DNA from: Streptomyces cellulosae
GTDB lineage: Bacteria > Actinomycetota > Actinomycetes > Streptomycetales > Streptomycetaceae
NCBI RefSeq assembly: GCF_000721105.1
Contig: NZ_JOEV01000010.1
Span: forward strand, 190,729 to 254,728
DNA length: 64,000 nucleotides
Direction of reading: 5' to 3'
Shown here: piece after piece, positions 22,475-30,963 of the stretch
Layout of the letters: the number at the start of each line of letters is the position of its first letter
Position numbering within the stretch: the stretch's first letter is position 1
Program-made: the position numbers and the translations under genes
The notes under the pieces: generated by a model
Seen by the model: only the letters and a program-made list of their open reading frames with translations
Told to the model about the DNA's origin: nothing
Databases searched by the model: none

Positions 22475-25400
22475 ATGACCCCAGCCGAGCAGCCAACGGC
22501 CACTCACCCGGCCCCCGACGACGCCCTGGTCGCGGACTCCCGCGAGCGCGCCGTCCGCGCCCTGCTGCGCCGCCCGCAGCTGAAACGGCTGTGGAGCGCG
22601 CACCTCGTGGGCGGTGTCGGCGACACCCTCGCGCTTCTGGTTCTCGTCGTTCTCGCCCTCCAGGCGGCCATCGCCGAGGGCTCGTTCGGCGGTGGCTACC
22701 GGGGCGTGGCGTTCGCAGTGGCGACCGTTTTCGGAGCGCGCGTCCTCGCGACACTGCTCTTCGGAGCCGTGCTCCTCGGCCCGCTCACCTCGCTCACCTC
22801 CCAGGACGGCCCGCTCGACCGTCGCTGGACGATGGTCGCCGCGGACGGACTGCGGGCCGTGGTGCTCATCGTGGCGCCCCTGTGGATCGACTGGACGCCC
22901 GACGACGCGCTGGCCGTCCTCCTGGTCACCGCCTTCGTGACCGGAGTCGCCGAGCGCTTCTGGACGGTGTGCCGGGAGAGCGCGGCACCCGCCCTGCTTC
23001 CGGCCCCGCCGCCGGAGGGCGCGACGGTACGGCCGCTGCCGGACCACATGGACGCGCTGCGCCGGCTGTCGCTGCGCACGAGCTTCGTGGCGATCCCGCT
23101 CGCGGCCGCCGCGCTCGTCGTCGCCGGTCTGCTCAACAACCTGCTCGGCTCGGGGATCGCCTGGTTCGCCCAGCACCAGGCGGCGCTCGCGTCGTACGTC
23201 GCGGCGGGACTGTTCGCCGCGTCGCTGTCGGTGCTGACCTTCCTGGAACTGCCCGACACGCGTACCCCGCGCGCGCGTTCGCCGTTGGAGGGACTGCGCC
23301 GGCCCAAGACGGACACGGGCGTCGACAAGGGCCGTACCGGCGCGATCCCGCTGCTGGTGCCGGCCTGCGCCGCCGTCGCGGGATCGGTCGCGGCCGCCGT
23401 GGCCGTCGCCGTGCTGCACGCCAAGGACCTGGGCGGCGGACCGGTGCTGTACGGCCTGCTGGTGGCCGCGCTGACCGGCGGTGTCGTCGTCGGTATCCGG
23501 ACGGCGCCCTCGCTGCTGCCGACGTTGTCGCGACGCCGGCTGCTGGCGCTGGCGATCGCGTTCACCGGAGTCGCGCTGCTGGCCGCCGGGCTCGTCCCGG
23601 ACGTCACCAGCGTGCTGCTGATCATGGTGCTGGCCGGAGCAGCCGCGGGCGTGGCCGCCAACACCGGGCACACCCTGCTGGACCAGGAGACCGAGGAGCA
23701 CCGGCGGGCCAGGACGACCGAGCATCTGCACGCGGTCGTCCGGGTGTCCGTGGCGCTCGGCGCGGTCGTCGCACCCGTGGTGGCCGCGGCGATCGGACCG
23801 CACCGCCTGGAGAACGGCAAGTTCGTGTTCGCGCACGGCGGCGCCGCCTTCACCCTGATGCTGGTCGGCGCGCTGCTGCTGCCGGTGGCCGCCCTGGTGC
23901 TCGCCAAGGTCGACGACCGTTCCGGCGTACCGCTGCGGCACGACCTGCGGGACGCGCTGCTCGGCGGCGACGACCCGGAGACCGCGCCCCTGTCGACCGG
24001 TTTCTTCATCGCGCTGGAAGGCGGCGACGGGGCCGGCAAGTCCACCCAGGCCGAGGCGCTCGCCGAGTGGATCCGGGCCAAGGGCCACGAAGTCGTCCTC
24101 ACCCGTGAACCCGGCGCCACGCCGGTCGGCAAGCGGCTGCGGTCCATCCTGCTGGACGTCTCCAGCGCCGGACTCTCGCACCGAGCGGAGGCGTTGCTGT
24201 ACGCGGCGGACCGCGCGGAGCACGTCGACACGGTGGTGCGGCCCGCGCTGGAGCGCGGCGCGGTGGTCATCTCCGACCGCTACATCGACTCGTCCGTGGC
24301 CTACCAGGGGGCGGGCCGTGATCTGTCCCCGACCGAGATCGCCCGGATCAACCGGTGGGCCACGAACGGACTGGTGCCGCATCTGACGGTGCTGCTGGAC
24401 GTCTCACCGGAGATCGCCCGCGAGCGGTTCACCGAGGCGCCGGACCGTCTGGAGTCGGAGCCGGCCGAGTTCCACGCGCGCGTGCGCTCCGGCTTCCTGA
24501 CGCTGGCCGCCGCCGACCCCGGGCGCTACCTGGTGGTGGACGCGGGGCAGGAGCCCGAGGCGGTCACGACGGTGGTCCGACACCGGCTCGACCAGATGCT
24601 GCCGCTGTCCGAGGCGGAGATCCAGGCACAGGAAGAGGCGCGCCGGAAGGCCGAGGAGGAAGCGCGCCGCAAGGCCGAGGAAGAGGCCGCCCGCAAGGCC
24701 GAGGAGGAGCGCCTGGAGCGCGAGCGCCAGGAGCAGCTGGAGCGGCTGCGCGCCGAGGAGGAGGAGCGCAAACGCCGCGAGCTGGAGGAGGCGCAGCGCC
24801 GCGAGGCCGAACGGCAGGCGGAGGAGGCCCGGCTGCGGGCCGAGGAAGCGCATCGCCGGGCCGAGGAGGAGCGGCAGCGGCTCCTCGCCGAGGAGAAGGT
24901 CCGGGCGGAGGAAGAGGCACGTCGCAGGGCCGAGGAGGAACGGCGCCGCAAGCAGGCCGAGGAGGAGGCCCGGCTGCGCGCCGAGGCCGAGGCGCGGCGC
25001 CTGGAGAAGCAGCGCAAGGCCGAGGAAGCGCTGCTGCGGGCCGAGGAGGCACGTCGGCTGGCCGAGCAGGCGGCGGCCGCGGCGGAGGCGGGGCCCCGGC
25101 CGACGGGACCGCGGGGGACGGATACTGGCGCGACCGCGGGGCCGAAGCCCCCTGGTGCCACGCCGGACGCGGTGACGGTGCAGACGCCGGTGGTGACACC
25201 GACGAACGCGTCGGGCGGGCCCGTCGACGAGACGGCGGTGCTGCCACGGGTGCGGGACGACGAGGGGGCGGGGGGGCGGGGCGCCGACAGTGGTTCCGGC
25301 GCCGGTTCCGGCTCCGGTGGGCCCGGGTCCGAGTCCGAGGTGACGGCCGAACTGCCTGCGCCTTCGGGGGCCGCGGATGAGACCGCGGTGCTGCCGCCGG

Positions 25401-25765
25401 TTCCTCCGGGTGCTGCCGACGAGACCGCGGTGCTGCCGCCGGTCCCGCCGCCCGGTGCCGCGGACGAGACGGCCGTACTGCCTCCCGTGCGGGACGAGGC
25501 TCCTTCGGACCGGGTTCCGCCGGGCTACTTCCGGGACGAGCAGGCGCAGCCGCGGCCGGACGGGGGCGAGGACCGTACACGTGAGCTACCGCAGGTGGAC
25601 GAGCACGGGGCGCCGCGGCGGCGGGCGCGGTCGGACTGGGCCGAGGAGACGCCGTTGGACGATCTGCCCACGCTGGCGGACGAACTGCTCGGACGGCACG
25701 AAGACGACGGCGACGACGGCGACGACGGGGGACGTGGGCGGCGCGGCCGGGGGCGGCGGGGCTGA
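22475..25765 (+). CDS. tmk: Fusion of MFS-like membrane domain, thymidylate kinase and long coiled coil
   Basis: The product has 1096 residues. Residues ~30–505 form a 10–12-helix transporter-like domain (RPQLKRLWSAHLVGGVGDTLALLVL...). Residues ~508–705 are a complete dTMP kinase: FIALEGGDGAGKSTQAEALA P-loop, the DR motif in VVISDRYIDSSVAYQG, and the LVPHLTVLLDVSPEIA strand. Residues ~710–870 are an uninterrupted EEARRKAEEEAR-type coiled coil. The tail (~870–1096) is acidic and disordered, with DETAVLP repeated four times and a final DRTRELPQVD. dTMP kinase normally has ~210 residues and is soluble; here it is tethered to the membrane. It converts dTMP to dTDP for DNA synthesis. holB follows, as is usual for tmk. 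Confidence 0.88.
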   Translation: MTPAEQPTATHPAPDDALVADSRERAVRALLRRPQLKRLWSAHLVGGVGDTLALLVLVVLALQAAIAEGSFGGGYRGVAFAVATVFGARVLATLLFGAVLLGPLTSLTSQDGPLDRRWTMVAADGLRAVVLIVAPLWIDWTPDDALAVLLVTAFVTGVAERFWTVCRESAAPALLPAPPPEGATVRPLPDHMDALRRLSLRTSFVAIPLAAAALVVAGLLNNLLGSGIAWFAQHQAALASYVAAGLFAASLSVLTFLELPDTRTPRARSPLEGLRRPKTDTGVDKGRTGAIPLLVPACAAVAGSVAAAVAVAVLHAKDLGGGPVLYGLLVAALTGGVVVGIRTAPSLLPTLSRRRLLALAIAFTGVALLAAGLVPDVTSVLLIMVLAGAAAGVAANTGHTLLDQETEEHRRARTTEHLHAVVRVSVALGAVVAPVVAAAIGPHRLENGKFVFAHGGAAFTLMLVGALLLPVAALVLAKVDDRSGVPLRHDLRDALLGGDDPETAPLSTGFFIALEGGDGAGKSTQAEALAEWIRAKGHEVVLTREPGATPVGKRLRSILLDVSSAGLSHRAEALLYAADRAEHVDTVVRPALERGAVVISDRYIDSSVAYQGAGRDLSPTEIARINRWATNGLVPHLTVLLDVSPEIARERFTEAPDRLESEPAEFHARVRSGFLTLAAADPGRYLVVDAGQEPEAVTTVVRHRLDQMLPLSEAEIQAQEEARRKAEEEARRKAEEEAARKAEEERLERERQEQLERLRAEEEERKRRELEEAQRREAERQAEEARLRAEEAHRRAEEERQRLLAEEKVRAEEEARRRAEEERRRKQAEEEARLRAEAEARRLEKQRKAEEALLRAEEARRLAEQAAAAAEAGPRPTGPRGTDTGATAGPKPPGATPDAVTVQTPVVTPTNASGGPVDETAVLPRVRDDEGAGGRGADSGSGAGSGSGGPGSESEVTAELPAPSGAADETAVLPPVPPGAADETAVLPPVPPPGAADETAVLPPVRDEAPSDRVPPGYFRDEQAQPRPDGGEDRTRELPQVDEHGAPRRRARSDWAEETPLDDLPTLADELLGRHEDDGDDGDDGGRGRRGRGRRG

Positions 25766-25865
25766 ACCCGGGCGCTCGGTCGCCGGTTTCGGCCGGTTGT
25801 CAGTGCCGGCCCGCACAATGGATCCCGCAACACGAAACGTGACGAAAGTGCGGGGTGAGTGACGG

Positions 25866-27071
25866 ATGACCGTCTGGGACGACCTGGTCGGCCAGGAGAA
25901 GGTGAGCGAGCAGCTTGACGCCGCTGCCCGGGACGCCGACGCCTTCGTCACCGCGGCCGCCGCCGACGTGCCGCCGCCCGCGACGTCGAAGATGACGCAC
26001 GCCTGGCTGTTCACGGGCCCGCCGGGGGCCGGCCGGAACCAGGCGGCGCGGGCCTTCGCCGCCGCGCTGCAGTGCGTGAGCCCCGACCGCGCCCTCGGCG
26101 GATCCCCCGGCTGCGGTTTCTGCGACGGCTGTCATACGGCGCTCGTGGGCACCCACGCCGACGTCACCACCGTCGCCGCCGTGGGCACGCAGATCCTGGC
26201 CGACGACATGCGGGACACCGTCCGCAAGTCGTTCACCTCTCCTGCCACCGGCCGCTGGCAGGTCATCCTCGTCGAGGACGCCGAGCGACTGAACGAGAAG
26301 TCGGCCAACGCGGTCCTCAAGGCCGTGGAGGAGCCCGCCCCTCGTACGGTCTGGCTGCTGTGCGCCCCCTCCATCGAGGACGTCCTGCCGACCATCCGCT
26401 CCCGCTGCCGCCACCTGAACCTGAGCACGCCCTCGGTCGAGGCCGTCGCCGACATGCTCGTACGCCGTGAGGGCGTCGAACCGGCCGCCGCGATGGCCGC
26501 CGCGCGTGCCACCCAGGGCCATGTCGACCGGGCCCGCCGGCTGGCCACCGACCCGGCCGCGCGGGAACGCCGGGCCGCTGTGCTGAAGCTGCCGCTCCGC
26601 GTCGACGACATCGGGGGGTGCCTCAGGGCGGCCCAGGAACTCGTGGACGCGGCGGCCGAGGACGCCAAGCAGCTCGCCGAGGAGATGGACGGCAAGGAGA
26701 CCGACGAGCTGAAAGCGGCGATGGGCGCCTCCCAGGGCGGCCGGATGCCGCGCGGCACGGCGGGCGTGATGAAGGACCTGGAGGACAGGCAGAAGCGCCG
26801 CAGAACCCGCACACAGCGCGACAGCCTCGACCTCGCGCTCACCGACCTCACCGCCTTCTACCGCGACGTCCTCGCCCTCCAGCTCGGCTCCCGGGTGGCG
26901 ATCGCCAACACGGACGCCGAGGACGTCCTGGAGCGGCTCGCCCGCGCCGGCTCCCCGGAGTCCACGCTCCGTCGCATCGAGGCGATCGCCGCGTGCCGGG
27001 ACGCCCTCGACCGCAATGTGGCTCCACTGCTGGCGGTGGAGGCGATGACGATGGCGCTCAGAGCCGGTTGA
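25866..27071 (+). CDS. holB: DNA polymerase III subunit delta'
   Basis: The product has 401 residues from ATG 25866. The clamp-loader AAA+ fold begins MTVWDDLVGQEKVSEQL. The P-loop is GPPGAGRNQAARAF, with Arg instead of the catalytic Lys, as expected for the non-hydrolysing delta' subunit. CGFCDGC supplies three cysteines of the zinc module (a fourth lies upstream, in LQC). ILVEDAERLNEKSANAVLKAVEEP and PTIRSRCRHL (SRC motif) follow. It acts in the replisome clamp loader that opens the beta ring. It is co-directional with tmk and probably in one transcription unit. Confidence 0.93.
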   Translation: MTVWDDLVGQEKVSEQLDAAARDADAFVTAAAADVPPPATSKMTHAWLFTGPPGAGRNQAARAFAAALQCVSPDRALGGSPGCGFCDGCHTALVGTHADVTTVAAVGTQILADDMRDTVRKSFTSPATGRWQVILVEDAERLNEKSANAVLKAVEEPAPRTVWLLCAPSIEDVLPTIRSRCRHLNLSTPSVEAVADMLVRREGVEPAAAMAAARATQGHVDRARRLATDPAARERRAAVLKLPLRVDDIGGCLRAAQELVDAAAEDAKQLAEEMDGKETDELKAAMGASQGGRMPRGTAGVMKDLEDRQKRRRTRTQRDSLDLALTDLTAFYRDVLALQLGSRVAIANTDAEDVLERLARAGSPESTLRRIEAIAACRDALDRNVAPLLAVEAMTMALRAG

Positions 27072-27142
27072 CCATGTCACTCGTCCGAGGCACGGTGCGC
27101 ACGGAGAGCTTCCGGCCGGGTGCGCAGAGTTACGCTCGCTTG

Positions 27143-28777
27143 ATGTACCTCAGGCGCAGCTCCCGCCCCAGCACCACACCAGAACCGACCGAGCCCGGCC
27201 CGAGCCCCCGAGACGGCCTCGCCCCCGCGCGCAGAGCCCGTACCGGCGCCGTTCTCCTCGCCGCCACCGCGCTGCTCCTCTCCGCCTGCTCCTCGGGAAG
27301 CGCAACGACGTCCGCCAGTACGGCTGCCGAGGCGGCGCTCGCCGCGCTGCCGCACACCACGCCGGCCGCCCTGGCCGCGTACTACGGGCAGAAGCCGGCC
27401 TGGCGCTCGTGCGAAGTCCCCGGCTTCCAGTGCGCGACGCTGAAGGCGCCGCTCGACTACGCGAAGCCGGCGGACGGCGACGTGCGGCTCGCGGTCGCCC
27501 GCAAGAAGGCAACGGGACCGGGCAAGCGCCTCGGTTCGCTGCTCGTCAACCCGGGCGGGCCGGGCGCCTCCGCGATCGGCTATCTCCAGGCGTACGCCGG
27601 AATCGGCTACCCGGCGAAGGTCCGCGCCCGCTATGACATGGTCGCGGTCGATCCGCGCGGAGTGGGCCGCAGCGAGCCCGTCGAATGCCTCCGCGGGCGG
27701 GACATGGACAGGTACACGCAGACGGACATCACGCCGGACGACGGGCGGGAGACCACCGAACTCGTCCGGGCGTACAAGAAGTTCGCCGAGGGCTGCGGGG
27801 CGCACTCGCCGAAGCTCCTGCGACACGTGTCCACCGTCGAGGCGGCCCGGGACATGGACATCGTGCGGGCGGCGCTGGGTGACCCGAAGCTGAACTACGT
27901 GGGGGCGTCGTACGGCACGTTCCTCGGGGCGACCTACGCGGGTCTCTTCCCGGAGCGGGCGGGCCGGCTGGTCCTGGACGGCGCGATGGACCCCTCGCTG
28001 CCGGCCCGGCGGATGAACCTCGACCAGACCGCGGGCTTCGAGACGGCGTTCCAGTCGTTCGCGAAGGACTGCGTGCGGCAGCCGGACTGTCCGCTCGGCA
28101 GGAAGGGCACGACGACCGCCCAGGTCGGCCGGAACCTCAAGGCCTTCTTCGGAAAGCTGGACGCCCGGCCGATCGCCGCGGGCAGCCGCAGGCTCGGCGA
28201 GTCCCTCGCCACCACCGGCGTGATCGCGGCGATGTACGACGAGGGGGCGTGGGCGCAGTTGCGCGAGGCGCTGACCGCGGCGATGAAGGAGAATGACGGC
28301 GCCGGCCTGCTGGCCCTGTCCGACAGCTACTTCGAGCGGGACGCCGGCGGCAGCTACGAGAACCTGATGTTCGCCAACGCCGCCGTGAACTGCCTCGACC
28401 TCCCGCCGGCCTTCGACACCGCCGAGGAGGCCAAGAAGTCGCTCCCGGCCTTCGAGAAAGCGTCCCCCGTCTTCGGCGAGGGCCTTGCCTGGGCCGCCCT
28501 GAACTGCGCGTACTGGCCGGTGCGGGCCACCGGTGAGCCGCACCGCATCCAGGCGAAGGGCGCCGCCCCGATCGTCGTGGTCGGCACCACCCGTGACCCG
28601 GCCACCCCGTACCGCTGGGCCCGAGCCCTGGCCGCCCAGCTCTCCTCGGCCCGCCTCCTCACCTACGAGGGCGACGGCCACACCGCCTACGGCCGCGGAA
28701 GCGCGTGCATCGACTCCGCGATCAACACGTACCTGCTCCGCGGCACCGCTCCCGCCGACGGAAAACGCTGTTCTTAA
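27143..28777 (+). CDS. Secreted tripeptidyl aminopeptidase-like alpha/beta hydrolase (SlpE-type) lipoprotein
   Basis: ATG 27143 gives a 544-residue protein. After ~35 basic/Pro residues comes TGAVLLAATALLLSACSSG, a lipobox, so it is probably exported and anchored. The alpha/beta hydrolase core has oxyanion segment LLVNPGGPGASA and nucleophile elbow GASYGTFLG with Ser near residue 256. The C-terminal TAP-like domain carries the acid in VVGTTRDPATPYRWA and the catalytic His in YEGDGHTAYGRGS. Related streptomycete enzymes (Tap, SlpD, SlpE) remove short peptides from protein N-termini outside the cell. Cys pairs typical of the family are present. It follows holB by 72 bp but is likely its own unit. 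Confidence 0.88.
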   Translation: MYLRRSSRPSTTPEPTEPGPSPRDGLAPARRARTGAVLLAATALLLSACSSGSATTSASTAAEAALAALPHTTPAALAAYYGQKPAWRSCEVPGFQCATLKAPLDYAKPADGDVRLAVARKKATGPGKRLGSLLVNPGGPGASAIGYLQAYAGIGYPAKVRARYDMVAVDPRGVGRSEPVECLRGRDMDRYTQTDITPDDGRETTELVRAYKKFAEGCGAHSPKLLRHVSTVEAARDMDIVRAALGDPKLNYVGASYGTFLGATYAGLFPERAGRLVLDGAMDPSLPARRMNLDQTAGFETAFQSFAKDCVRQPDCPLGRKGTTTAQVGRNLKAFFGKLDARPIAAGSRRLGESLATTGVIAAMYDEGAWAQLREALTAAMKENDGAGLLALSDSYFERDAGGSYENLMFANAAVNCLDLPPAFDTAEEAKKSLPAFEKASPVFGEGLAWAALNCAYWPVRATGEPHRIQAKGAAPIVVVGTTRDPATPYRWARALAAQLSSARLLTYEGDGHTAYGRGSACIDSAINTYLLRGTAPADGKRCS

Positions 28778-28850
28778 CCCCACGCCGACCCGACGACCAG
28801 CCCCGGTGCCCAGGCCCCCGGGCTGGTTCGGAGCACCCCCGGAAACTGTG

Positions 28851-28856
28851 TAGACT
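28851..28856 (+). promoter_or_regulatory. Possible -10 element for tRNA-Thr
   Basis: TAGACT at 28851–28856 lies 40 bp before the mature tRNA 5' end in an A/T-enriched patch (GAAACTGTGTAGACTTACC). The -35 region is not convincing. Confidence 0.35.
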
Positions 28857-28895
28857 TACCGACGTTGCTGATCGCACCATGGGTGCGGACAGCGC

Positions 28896-28969
28896 GCCGC
28901 CTTAGCTCAGATGGCCAGAGCAACGCACTCGTAATGCGTAGGTCTCGGGTTCGAATCCCGAAGGCGGCT
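28896..28969 (+). tRNA. tRNA-Thr (anticodon CGT)
   Basis: A 74-nt cloverleaf. The acceptor GCCGCCT pairs with AGGCGGC. The D arm is around GCTCAGATGGCCAGAGC, the anticodon stem is ACGCA/TGCGT with loop CTCGTAA (anticodon CGT, reading ACG), and the T arm is TCGGG TTCGAAT CCCGA. CCA is not encoded, as is usual in Streptomyces. A broken integrase lies directly downstream, so the 3' half was probably an attachment site. Confidence 0.96.
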
Positions 28970-28975
28970 CTGCCG

Positions 28976-29018
28976 AAGCCTCAGGACTCACTCGCCGTGA
29001 CCTGGGGCTTTTGCTTTT
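28976..29018 (+). terminator. Terminator after tRNA-Thr
   Basis: AAGCCTCAGG pairs with CCTGGGGCTT (one wobble) across a 15-nt loop, followed by TTGCTTTT. Confidence 0.7.
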
Positions 29019-29345
29019 GGCAGGATCTCCATGATCGTGGGCATGTCGACCCCGAGTTCGTTCAGGACCGTGCCGGCGGTGTGACAGCTCCCGTTGTGCA
29101 GGCGGCGGTCGTCGATCCCGGCTTCCGTCAACAACTCCTTGAGTTCCTCCCAGTCCTGGCGGGGGTCGAGCGGACGGCCGTCCGGGCGAGTGAAGGCGAG
29201 CTTGTGTTCCTGCCAGAGCTCCCCGGTCGCGGACCGCATTTCCTCCTGCTGTGCTTTGTGCTCGCGGAGGTAGGGGATGAACGGCGGCGGGATCGGCGCG
29301 GCGTTACGGCTCTTCGTGGTTCTTCGGACGGGCGAACGTCACATC
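28988..29345 (-). pseudogene. Broken tyrosine integrase (C-terminal remnant)
   Basis: The reading frame ending at 28988 encodes ELWQEHKLAFTRPDGRPLDPRQDWEELKELLTEAG, the inter-motif region of actinophage/AICE tyrosine recombinases. The box normally reading HDARHTAGT is corrupted to HNGSCHTAGT, so the catalytic Arg is lost. The following GVDMPTIMEIL then departs from the ILGHS consensus, and no catalytic Tyr segment follows. Upstream, TKSRNAAPIPPPFIPYLREHKAQQEE continues the family in frame back to a TGA, but the preceding VTFARPKN is in another frame, showing a frameshift near 29320. The N-terminal half is absent. It is a relic of an element that used tRNA-Thr. Confidence 0.8.
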
Positions 29346-29352
29346 GGCGGCG

Positions 29353-29393
29353 GGGGGATCGCTTCGCCGCACCCCCCGTCGAAGCGATCCCCC
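29353..29393. repeat. 14-bp perfect inverted repeat beside the integrase remnant
   Basis: GGGGGATCGCTTCG at 29353–29366 and CGAAGCGATCCCCC at 29380–29393 flank a 13-nt C-rich loop. The rest of 29240–29598 shows only decayed integrase sequence and no intact gene. Confidence 0.8.
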
Positions 29394-29625
29394 GGTCCCC
29401 CGCCGAGGCGCGTGACGAGCGATGGCCTTCCGGCTGGGCCCGCGGGATGGGTTTCCGCAGGTCGGCGGTGTTGCGGGGGCGGCAGCCCGTGCAGGGCGCT
29501 GTCGCCTCGTCGCGGGTGTGTGCTCGGGGGCGTAGATTTGGGGCTGGTCGACTCTGGCTCAACGATGCGTCAACAGTGAATACGGCCTGTGAGTTGATGT
29601 GTTGATACGCAGGGGGACAGAACAG

Positions 29626-30156
29626 GTGTTAAGGCGATCTTTCCGGCGTATTCGGGGGCGTTGGTCGAGGGGAAACGGTGACCGGCGGCGGGACGCCGAG
29701 CTGCGGGCGCACAGCCGGCGGCTGATGCAGCAGCTCGCGCCTCCGCTTCCGCTCAGCATCACCAAGCTGTGCGAACTTCTGTCCGAGCGGCGCGGCACTC
29801 CGATCGCACTGCTGGAGTGGGAATTGCCGGCCGACGGCCCGTTCGGTGTGCTGCTGTCCCGGCCGGACGAGGACGTCATCGTCTACCAGGCGAAGACCAC
29901 CAAAGCGCACCAGGCGCACATCGTCCTGCACGAGATAGGCCACATCATCGCCTACGACCTGGCGGGGGAGCGGCCCGAGCTGCCGCAGCTGCGCAACTGC
30001 TACTCCGACCGGGACGAACGGGACGCCGAGGTGGTCGCATCCACGCTGATGCACCAGGCGATGTCGATGAACCGACAGGCCCAGCGCTACGGTCTTGACG
30101 AGCCGTGGCGGCCCTCCGTCTTCGGCAGCCTGGTCTTTGAGGACGGACTCCGGTGA
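29626..30156 (+). CDS. ImmA/IrrE-family metallopeptidase, TTA codon at position 2
   Basis: GTG 29626 has GGGGGA about 8 nt upstream; an earlier GTG at 29599 is possible but lacks a good site. The product is ~176 residues. A basic N-terminal helix is followed by the peptidase core with HIVLHEIGHIIAYDLAGE, the HExxH zinc site, and a downstream Glu/Asp-rich helix RDERDAEVVASTLMHQ that would supply the third ligand. ImmA/IrrE enzymes cut or control XRE repressors. An XRE gene lies 0.8 kb away, and a MAB_1171c membrane protein at 44.3–45.8 kb completes a set often found together. Codon 2 is TTA, so translation should need the bldA tRNA. Confidence 0.82.
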   Translation: MLRRSFRRIRGRWSRGNGDRRRDAELRAHSRRLMQQLAPPLPLSITKLCELLSERRGTPIALLEWELPADGPFGVLLSRPDEDVIVYQAKTTKAHQAHIVLHEIGHIIAYDLAGERPELPQLRNCYSDRDERDAEVVASTLMHQAMSMNRQAQRYGLDEPWRPSVFGSLVFEDGLR

Positions 30157-30208
30157 ACGCCGGACCGCAGTCCACGGTGGACTGACCCGAGCGCCGGGGC
30201 CGCGGGTC

Positions 30209-30958
30209 TCAGGGGACCAGGAACAGCTTGCCGCGGAAGCCGCCGCGCTCCAGCCGGCGGTGGGCCTCGGCAGCTTCCCCGAACGGGAGCACCGTGAGCT
30301 CCTGGCGCGGTGCGGTGCCACGGCTGCGGACTCGGCGGCACTCACCAGGTCCTCCCGGTTCAGCCCACACCGATCAGCGTGTACGCCACCTCGGGGCGGG
30401 TGGCCGGATCGGGGGCGCTGAACGGGGTGATGGTGAGGAAGGCTCCGGGCGGACGAGCAGGCCCGTGTGGGTGGGTGCCTCGTCGAGCAGGCGTGCGGCG
30501 ACGTGTGCGGCGACGCACGCCCTGGGCGCCGATCAGCAGGATCCGCTTCCCGGTGCGGTCCGGGGCGCGGCGCAGCAGCCGGGTCGCGGTCACGCCCGCC
30601 AGAGGCAGCGCCGCGGCCTCTTGGAGCTTCATGCCGTCCGGCACATGTGCCACGAACTCGGGGTCGAAGGCAAGGACTCGGCCATGCTGCCCACGCCCGT
30701 GCCCGGCTGCACCGTCATCGCCAGGACGCGGTCGCCGGTGCGGAAACCGGAGCCGGCGGGAGCGTGCGCGACGGTGCCCGCCAGGTCCCAGCCGAGCACG
30801 GCGGGCAGGGAGGTGGGGATCTGGCCCGAACAGGTCGCCGGGTCCACCGGGTTGACCGGGGTCGCGGCGGTCTCGATCACCAGGGCGTCCCCGGCCTCGG
30901 GTTCTGGCAGGTCGAGGACTTCCGGAACCTCTGGTGCACCGGTCCGGGCAAGGCCCAC
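30209..30958 (-). pseudogene. Frameshifted quinone-oxidoreductase-like (MDR) gene
   Basis: Pieces of one zinc-independent MDR oxidoreductase are spread over different frames. First is EVLDLPEPEAGDALVIETAATPVNPVDPATCSGQ...VLGWDLAGTVAHAPAGSGFRTGDRVLAM, near 30958–30690. Then comes DGMKLQEAAALPLAGVTATRLLRRAPDRTGKRILLIGAQG, after a frameshift near 30650. The end, PFGEAAEAHRRLERGGFRGKLFLVP, is in another frame and stops at 30209. Total length is ~750 bp against ~930 for intact homologues, so part of the Rossmann domain is also deleted. It should make no functional enzyme. Confidence 0.8.
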
Positions 30959-30963
30959 TGCCC

